Assembly (NCBI GenBank): GCA_958510875.1
Contig: OY294070.1
Coordinates: 1,302,001 to 1,366,000, forward strand
Direction of reading: 5' to 3'
DNA length: 64,000 nt
Source: Endomychus coccineus
Lineage: Eukaryota; Arthropoda; Insecta; Coleoptera; Endomychidae
How positions within the stretch are numbered: position 1 is the stretch's first letter; the number at the start of each line of letters is the position of its first letter. Position numbers and translations under genes: made by a program. Shown in pieces: positions 56,690-64,000 of the stretch. The notes under the pieces were generated by a model. It made no database searches and had not been told where the DNA came from. It saw nothing but the letters and a program-made list of their open reading frames with translations.

Positions 56690-58752
56690 TGTTCACGTCG
56701 CACGCCCAAAGTTATAAGTGCGAGATCGGTGGCATTTACGAATCGGTCGAAACGGTAATAGTGACGCAAAAAGATCCATTCCTTTCGCAGGACGAACTAG
56801 ACGACGTCCCTGGTAGGTCAAACACTACGCTCATTACGTGACGTCGCGTCGTTAGATTAGATCGTTATTTTTTGTTTAATTTTGTGCCTTTTCGTTCCAA
56901 AGGAGTAGTTTATTTTTCGAAGGATTACTCGGTAAACATGATATGTCCTTGATAAGGACTCTCTAGTCTATTATTATCTTGTAAAAGCCTTGACGTTATT
57001 GATTCTTTAGTTCAGTTTTCCACTTTGTCGAACTTTTGAAACATGAATTAACCAAGTAAACTTTTGCGTGATTTTTGTTAGAAAGCTTCATTTAAAGAAT
57101 TAACAATTGTGATATGGTATCTGTAATATATTCCAATCGCTATCCAGAAAAAAGACAACCTAATAAAGCTATCTTCAAGAGGTTAAAAGAAAGTCTTATT
57201 AGTTATGGATCTTTCAACAAGCCTAGACCAAAAAATTACAACAATGAAGATGCTGAAGAGACTATGTATTATATATCCTTCGATTTCAAGACGCATGCAA
57301 GCCTTATACAATAAGGAAACAACATCACCTGCAACCAACTGATTTCCAACGAAGATTAGAGTTTTGCATAACGCCTCTGGATATTTTCTTTTGGGACTAC
57401 ATTAAAGAGAAATTATGCAAGAAAACCAGTAACGACATAGACTCAAAACCAAAATTTTATGGACTGTGCGAAGTCAGTTTCAAATCTTCATGTTTATAAT
57501 GCAGTTCAGAGTGTTATGAACATAAAGGACATCAATTTTGAACATTTACTGATTTGTTGGTCTTGGCTTGTTGAAGGATCCACAATTGATAAGATTTTCT
57601 TCTTTCTGGAATGCGATTGAGATATATTTCAGATGCAATATCACAATTGGTATTACTCAAATAAAGCTTTTAAAGATCGTTTTTCAGTTCGCGATTCTTG
57701 TTGCAATAGTATTGCAGCAATACACTGACCTTGCAAGAACTGGCCTGCAACTTTTTATGGCAAAATGTTTTACACTTTGCAATTTTTACTTGCAATTGCT
57801 TCAGTTCTCTACCAACCTTAAAAAATATACTAAAATGACGAACAGCTAAGATGTGTTGTATGTTTAAATTTGTTTAGTTTTATTTAACAATGAATAGTTT
57901 TTACTAAACCTTTGCCAATGATTTCTATTTAAAAAAATACAAAACTCGAAATTGCACTTTTTTTTAATTTTCTCGACGCCACTGGCTTATATAGTAATAG
58001 TCTCCTAACTTTAAAACAACCACGATATTCACATGTGTCTAAAAGTCGAAAATTGAACTTTTGTTTACAACTCGAAGACAAATGATTATAGCTTTGTTTC
58101 CGCCAGTGAATTTCTCTCAAAAAAGAAAGGGAAACTAGAATTTTTTGTATCTCCTATAGTTACCCTATACAAACATCGAAATTTGCCCATCCTGCACCAA
58201 GGGCGTAAGTTGCTTGTATGCCCTCCGATTTACTCGGCTGGCGCATTCGGGTATTCCGCCATGAAAGCCTCTTTAATACATAAATAACTATTACAGCTCT
58301 AGCTATAAGTATAATTCTATGAGCCTGACCATTGCGTTTTAATAACCACAGAATTGTCGAGCGTAGATGGAACAAAACGGGAACAAAGTAAACTGCCGTT
58401 AATGAAACGCATGATATCGGTGTCGCGCACGTTTCTGAACAAACCTTTCGAAAATGGGGCGACGCATACGTTGCGGCATCAGCGAAAGATCTCCAAAGAA
58501 ATGATATCGACGCCTAACTTGATCGAAACCAGTTTTTCGAACTTTGACACGCTGAAGAGTCGGTCGCATGGTATGTTAACGGAGGTCGAGGATCGCGATG
58601 GGGCGACGCATACGTTGCCGCAACAGCGGAAGATCTCGAAACAAATGATATCGACGCCGTACTTACTCGAGACCAGTCTATCGAACTTTGACAAGCTGAA
58701 GAGTCGATCGGATGGTATGTTATCGGAGATCGATGATTGCAGATATAACGAC
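56690..58752 (+). CDS. candidate two-exon alternative 5' end
   Basis: Exon 1 runs from ATG 56690 to 56812 (MFTSHAQSYKCEIGGIYESV, ending SQDELDDVP) and has donor GTAGGT in phase 1. Exon 2 runs 58352-58752 behind acceptor AACCACAG and needs exactly one incoming base, giving a Glu across the junction. It ends DCRYND with donor GTGAGT in phase 0. Exon 2 has two tandem 48-residue repeats (144 bp, from 58456 and 58600), each with GATHTL, QRKISK, MISTP, NFD and LKSRS. I recognise no known domain. Codon use is GC-rich compared with the flanks, supporting coding. An alternative ATG at 56661 lies upstream in the same frame. Confidence 0.6.
57110..57500 (+). pseudogene. mariner-like transposase relic
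   Basis: NRYPEKRQPNKAIFKRLKES is the same N-terminal block as YPERRQPFFGIFARLKA in the element at 41 kb, and a later segment with TPLDIFFWDYIKEKLCKK is the third-Asp block. The region between them is deleted. It lies in the intron between the 56812 and 58352 splice sites. Confidence 0.7.
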
Positions 58753-59131
58753 GTGAGTTTCTTATTTGATTATTTTACCAGCACCTCGTTATTACACATT
58801 TAGTCAAGCTATTTTCTAAAATTTATGCACGAAACTTGTCTCAAAAACGAAAGTTCGTATTCACATTTTGACAAAAAATCGTTTGCTTTTCGGTGATGAA
58901 CCCTAATTTTTTAGGGTAATTATGTAATAAACACCTTCTTCTGAAGGGTTGGAAATTTAAAAGCATCGTAACTCCCAAAGTATATTATTGAATCGATTCG
59001 AAACTATTACAGTTAATTCAAAATTGCTTTCACCTAAATTTCAATAAAACGTTCAACAACAACAACATAAAGTAAAGTTAAATTTACACCGTACTTTAAC
59101 TGTTTATAAGAAACGGCAATTAACCAAAGTA

Positions 59132-59190
59132 ATGGTCTAGGTGGGTAGGATAATCGGCTCATAAAGGCTCAGGTTCGATTCCCAGAAACG
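59132..59190 (+). other. tRNA-like remnant
   Basis: GGTCTAGGTGGGTAGGAT resembles a tRNA D-arm/A box (close to tRNA-Glu type) and GGTTCGATTCC is a perfect B box, followed within 20 bases by a T run. The anticodon arm between them does not fold properly and the acceptor stem is not complementary, so it is a tRNA pseudogene or a SINE head. Confidence 0.35.
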
Positions 59191-59524
59191 TAAAATTTTT
59201 TTTTGTAATAAAATTTTCTTTAAAACATTATTAATTTCAATGTTTATTTAGTTGTGACAAGATGATGGAATAAATTATTTATTTACCCAAATGCGAGAAA
59301 ACTATCATATAAAATGTCAAATAATTATATAAAAACCAAACGGTAATCAAATCAAATGATTTGCGAAGAGTAACTCTGCCATTCCAAACATCTTGGTAGA
59401 CTATACTTTCTCTAACAAGATTTTAGAAATTTCACAAAAAAAAATATTTTTCATTAGACTAATATTACTAATTCATTATTAAAATCATTCTAACATACTG
59501 TGTCAAAATGCACAGTCCATCATA

Positions 59525-60432
59525 GTCGAGGAAATAAAGCATTCCACATTTCAAACGCAGTGATTTAGAAAATTGTCCGGCATTTTCTTTTTTTTGCGGA
59601 AAATATTTATTGCATTTCTACAGTCAAACAATGCATTTTTCTGGGTGCACTTTTTGAGGTGAATATGCTATCAAGAAAATTCCCCAAGGTCCCATTGGAC
59701 CCGGGGTATTCGGGCGTCCTGACACCATAGATATCGATGAAATTAATTTAAAAAAATATTTTTAATGTTTGCTAACTGTTCAAGAGGTGATATAAAGGTT
59801 GCTAGTGATGATTACGACGTGAAAAAACTCTTCTGCAATACCTGGTGTACCCTGAGTCCGGGTAATCACGTCATCCTCTAGGAATTTGTTAATTTTTCTT
59901 AATTAGATGTAACAAATTCTAGCTCTCGGGGGTTTTCAAAGTCGCCGATCACGGCTATGACACTCGCAATGTTCTGAAAATTACCTGTGGGTGTTTCCGG
60001 GTCTCTGGAGCCCTGTGTATCTACGTCATCTTCTAGGAATTTGTTAATTTTTCTTCATAAAATGTAACAATTTACCTCCAGGTAATTTGCAGAACATTGC
60101 GAGTGTCATAGTCGTGGTCGGCGACTTTGAAAACCCCCGAGAGCTAGAATTTGTTACATTTTATGAAGAGAAATTAACAAATTCCTAGAAGATGACTTGG
60201 TTACCCGGACTCAGGGTACAGCAGGTATTGTAGAAGAGTTTTTTCACGTCGTAATCATCACCCGCAACCTTTACAGTTAACAAACATTAAACATATTTTT
60301 TAAATTAATTTTATCGATATGTAGTGCGTCAGGACGCCCGGATACCCTGGGGGAGGTTCAAGGGGACCTCAGGAAATTTGTTTGATTACAACTGCGCCGG
60401 GTTTGGAATGTGGAATGCTTTATTTCCTCGAC
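59525..60432. repeat. foldback (MITE-like) element, arms about 430 bp
   Basis: Ends are GTCGAGGAAATAAAGCATTC and GAATGCTTTATTTCCTCGAC, flanked by TA. Almost the whole element is an inverted repeat around about 60005: CCTGGTGTACCCTGAGTCCG on the left meets CGGACTCAGGGTACAGCAGG on the right, and CTCTCGGGGGTTTTCAAAG meets CTTTGAAAACCCCCGAGAG. There is no open frame. Confidence 0.88.
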
Positions 60433-61369
60433 TAATACTCCAGATACAGTGAATATACCTCACCACAGGATTTTATCCTTCATGAGTATTCTTTTTAATC
60501 AAACTTAACATTTCACCGATGCAAATTGAAAAAATTAAATTAATTTTTGAATAAATTTGTTATTATTATTAATACTTGGTTAATAGAATTTTATCTAACT
60601 GAGGTTTAACCCATTAAGGAATTAAACGATAACCTGGCAACAAATCTAATTATAAAAATTAAACAAGAGAGAATTATTAAGAACTTGTTGATCGTTGTTA
60701 TATTCATTATGAATGTTGAAAATCATAAGATCGTTAAATATTCTGCAAAAGTTAAACTTATAACTCTGGGGGTGTGAGATGGCAACAAACTCATAAAACA
60801 CTAGGTTTGGATTAATACGGTCTGGTGTCTGCTTTCCAGTAACATAAACAAACACATTAAAATCGTCGGAATGGCTTTGATAGAACCGTTTCCACTGTGA
60901 TAGTTCCCATTATGTATATCATAGTTATTTGTCGTTGTTTATAAATTAAGTTTGATCAGTGGATTATGTAAACAAACTTGGAATAACGTTGACGAAAGCA
61001 CAGCATCAGTTTTTAGCTATTTGCGATATTTTTGCAGACTGTGATATCATTAATCATTATTTCTAAAGTTATAACTACAAAAACGTTCATCAGGAGCTGT
61101 AATAAAGTTACCATGTATTATTTCGTTGATACCGCATTTCTTAAAGGAATCCAAAAAATCACTAGTGTATTATTGTTGTTGTATTGACATTATTTAATCT
61201 CCATTCATTCTGACAGTTTCATTATTTACACCATTACACCACAGAGTGAACCTCTTTCCTAGTATACCTCCATAGGAAACATTACTGATAATCCAAAGTA
61301 TCATAAAAACATTGTTATAATACAAGAAATATTACGCACTTTCGAATTAGGTCTTTCTCAGAATTATTT

Positions 61370-62280
61370 TCAATTCAATAACAATGTGTATACTACTGAG
61401 AAGGATTATCAATGGGAAACCCATTAGGTCCTTATCTAGCCGAAATATTTATGAATGAATTAGAATTGGAAATCCAATAAATCCCGATTATAAAAAGATT
61501 CATTTATTAGCATCGGTATGTTGACAATATGTTAACATGTTTTAATGGAACACAAAGACATTTAGATTCTTTCATTCAACATTTAAATAATCTGCACCCC
61601 AACATTAAATTCACGGTTGAAGTAGAAGATAATCAAATTATTAACTTTTTGGACTTAACCATTACTAAATTAAATAGTACAACTTTTCAATGTATCATAA
61701 ACCTTCACATACGGACATTATTATCCACAAATATTCAAACCACCCCATACAACATAAACCGGCTGCTCTTCAAAGCATGATACATAGACTTGTTACTATC
61801 CCCATGTCAGAATTAAATTATCATAAGAAATTTTCAATTATAAAACAGATAGCAACTAATTACGGCTATAAGGAAAAATTGTGATTGATTTACTTAAGGA
61901 AAAAGATTATAATGAAGCAATGAAGTTAGTTTATCCTAATACAGTTACGACTTAATTATAGATGAATAATATATGTATGTAAACTTTCTGATAATATATG
62001 CAATTTACTTAAACACAGTGTTACTAAATCTTTTAGAACAAATAATACGGTAGGAAAATATATTAAAAACAACATAGATAGGAATAAAAAAGATCAAGAA
62101 TCAGGAGTATACAAGGTAGATTGTGAAGATTGTGATAAATTCTATATAGGCCATACAGGAAGATCTTTCAAACCTAGAATTAAAGAACATTTCAATTTGA
62201 ACAAAGGAGATTCAAAAGTTGTAAACCATATTAAAGATGATTTTGAAACTCTCCATAAGTCAGTTAAAAGTTAAGTATTA
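61370..62280 (+). pseudogene. Penelope-like element, RT end and GIY-YIG endonuclease
   Basis: Across frame changes the plus strand gives GNPLGPYLAEIFMNELE-like residues near 61410, HLDSFIQHLNNLHPNIKFTV, INFLDLTITKL, YHKPSHTDIIIHKYSNHP and then SGVYKVDCEDCDKFYIGHTG with RSFKPRIKEHF. The last is a well-preserved GIY-YIG core (VYK...YIG..GR.F..R..EH). It is the best-kept Penelope copy in the window but has several stops. Downstream at 62485-62515 is TGATAAAGCCACCGTGTGGTGAAAC, a hairpin of the hammerhead type. Confidence 0.85.
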
Positions 62281-63162
62281 AACAACTTAGAGAAAATTGA
62301 AATTAAATACAGGAAACCTTTTAAATGATCAGAAAAACTTTACCAATTCTCCATTATTAAATTTATTTGTAAGCAACTTTTATGCTACTGTACAAGTACC
62401 TCACTCATCCCCTCCTTCTTAATCTAATTTTAATATTTAAGGAATAAACCATAGAGTGTAAAACCATTGTTTGATAAAGCCACCGTGTGGTGAAACATGT
62501 CGCGTTTTGTTTAATAAAAAGGAAGTTTGTTTATTACGAGTATTTTTTATTAAAACTATCATATAAATACTACGTATAGTGAAGGAAATAAAAATTGTCA
62601 TATCTAATTATTTATTGACGTTATCCGGTAGAACGCTTCGATCTTTGTCATCGTCAGATTAGTTAGTCAACGTTTCCGTCGATTTGTCCAATATTAAATC
62701 ATGGGTATTTGATTATTAACAAGCAGTTGAATGCAAAATTAGGTACTTATGTATCATTCTCGGAAAATAATAATATATTTTTAAACACTTGTCAGTGTAT
62801 CAGGAATCGTAGTAGGTTGTGTTACAAATTACACAGATGCAACAGACAATTAAACGTTTTAATTGAACAATTATACTAACCGATGTCGTTCGCTTATCTC
62901 TCTTTCTCCCTCTATCTCTCGATTTTATATAAACTGTGACTAAGTAAAGTCTCATGAGGGAGTGCCTCGTCTTATCAATAGACTTACTGTGTACATAAAA
63001 TCATGTCTCTGTAGATTATATCCCAAGTAGGAGCTTCAGTAACGTCAGTCGACTTGTGCGAATGGTTATTGGACGAAAACAAAAGTATTTGTCAGATTAG
63101 CAAAACCCGGTAAACGGATGTGGCATTTGTTTCACATCCTCGCGACCAGAAAAAAAAAACGA

Positions 63163-63401
63163 TGACAGACCGTAGTGTGTGCGTGTGGCTGAAGAACCTA
63201 CGGTACAGTACCGAAAGCTACGATTTTTGGGATTTGGACGCGACGCGAAAGGTTACTACGGGGGTGCCGTCGACGAAGACGACGTCAACCACCGGTTCGG
63301 ATCTCGACGATAGCATGGTGCTTATGGAGAGGGCGATCGATCGATTGAGCGGTTCTTACGAAAATCTATGGGAGTGTGAGAGTGACGCCGTCGCTACGCT
63401 G
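63163..63401 (+). CDS. candidate alternative first coding exon
   Basis: ATG at 63163 opens a GC-rich frame: MTDRSVCVWLKNLRYSTESY, DDSMVLMERAIDRLSGSYEN, LWECESDAVATL. A donor GTAGGT follows at 63402 in phase 0. The frame stays open to 63642 with a second donor-like GTAACG at 63585, also phase 0, so the exon may be longer (adding FSETVNELEVCPIVFEKLVY and a Glu/Arg-rich stretch). I recognise no domain. Shared phase with 53009 and 58752 suggests a common downstream exon beyond the window. Confidence 0.55.
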
Positions 63402-63783
63402 GTAGGTGTTAATTACGGCGAGGTGTGTCGCGTGTCTGTAACATTTAGTGAGACCGTCAACGAGTTGGAAGTGTGTCCGATCGTTTTCGAGAAACTGGTG
63501 TACGAGGAGGAGGCGGACGTTATGTTGTGGAGGAGGGAACTGAGGTTCGCTTGTAGCGATGAGGGCAATGTATTAGAGAATGAGGTAACGTTTGGTCGAT
63601 TATGCCTGCTTGCATGCACGATTCACGTCCGATTGACCATTTGATGTTCTAACAGTGAGGCTGCTTTTGCTAACCATCCGTCACAGATTTTGAATGTTGT
63701 CGATTGTGGGGTCTGTTTCTTCTGTTGATTGAAATCGGCCCTTGTAAAGAATAATTTACACTAAATCAGATCTTGAATAATAA

Positions 63784-64000
63784 ACTTCGGCACAATAGCA
63801 CAACCATTATAGGTGGCATCTTTAGGGCAAGCTTGAAGCTTGAACTAAAACAGACTATTTTGCTTTCTGTAGCGATATTTATTGTGGGAAACACCTTCAC
63901 GCTACATAGTTCACTGCCTTTATTCCGGTGGTTTAATACGTGTGATGATGTGCGAAGAGGAATTTTCGAGGGTGGGTCGCCAAATGTTGGGAAGGTAATA
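63784..64000 (-). repeat. dispersed repeat, Penelope-end-like
   Basis: Similar to 8040-8215: both have the CCATTA.AGGTGGCATCTT phrase (minus strand AAGATGCCACCT.TAATGG), then GCTTTC.GTAGCG, TTTATTGTGGGA and CTTTATT.GTGTGGT-like segments. On the minus strand AAGATGCCACCTATAATGGT is the stem II part of a decayed hammerhead-like motif. Confidence 0.5.

Overview
The window is eukaryotic nuclear DNA, almost certainly from an insect. It is AT-rich, its genes carry spliceosomal introns with GT/AG borders and consistent phases, and it is packed with transposon relics typical of hexapods: mariner/Tc1-like, Penelope-like, Helentron, non-LTR and foldback elements. A beetle is plausible, but the sequence alone does not prove the order.

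Five protein genes can be rebuilt with confidence, all on the minus strand. They are spermidine synthase (15600-20690, 2 exons), a THAP zinc-finger protein (24309-25574, 6 exons), a single-exon NADAR-domain protein (26338-26790), an ATPSCKMT/FAM173-type mitochondrial lysine methyltransferase (30836-31629, 4 exons) and ceramide synthase (33500-51343, 6 exons, with a 14.5 kb intron full of transposons). Exon phases agree in every multi-exon case. Divergently from ceramide synthase, on the plus strand, lies a set of exons (52614-53009, 56690-56812 + 58352-58752, 63163-63401/63584). They look like alternative 5' ends of one gene whose body lies beyond the right edge. A Gly/Asn-rich terminal exon at 2298-2485 and an unrecognised 136-codon ORF at 45556-45966 are less certain.

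Layout: 1-2.5 kb, RNase H relic and the Gly-rich exon; 2.5-7.4 kb, no recognised gene, one degenerate tandem repeat; 7.4-13 kb, mariner and Penelope relics and a foldback repeat; 13-15.2 kb, Helentron copy A; 15.6-20.7 kb, spermidine synthase with a 2.3 kb mariner-like element in its intron; 21.5-23.5 kb, satellite-like foldback element and a repeat carrying a hammerhead ribozyme fold; 24.3-26.8 kb, THAP and NADAR genes; 27-30 kb, Helentron B and a non-LTR relic; 30.8-31.6 kb, ATPSCKMT; 33.5-51.3 kb, ceramide synthase, whose large intron holds a 6.1 kb inverted-repeat element with a nested mariner-like insertion, the 136-codon ORF, Helentron C, Penelope relics and a foldback mariner; 51.5-64 kb, alternative exons separated by a second hammerhead repeat, a non-LTR element, a foldback repeat and a Penelope element.

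The genes are ordinary cellular genes (polyamine synthesis, sphingolipid synthesis, mitochondrial ATP synthase methylation, DNA binding, ADP-ribose-related chemistry) and form no operon or obvious pathway. The most unusual content is in the repeats: the CXC-type coding region split by a precise TA insertion inside a palindromic satellite-armed element, and the two hammerhead-bearing repeat copies.
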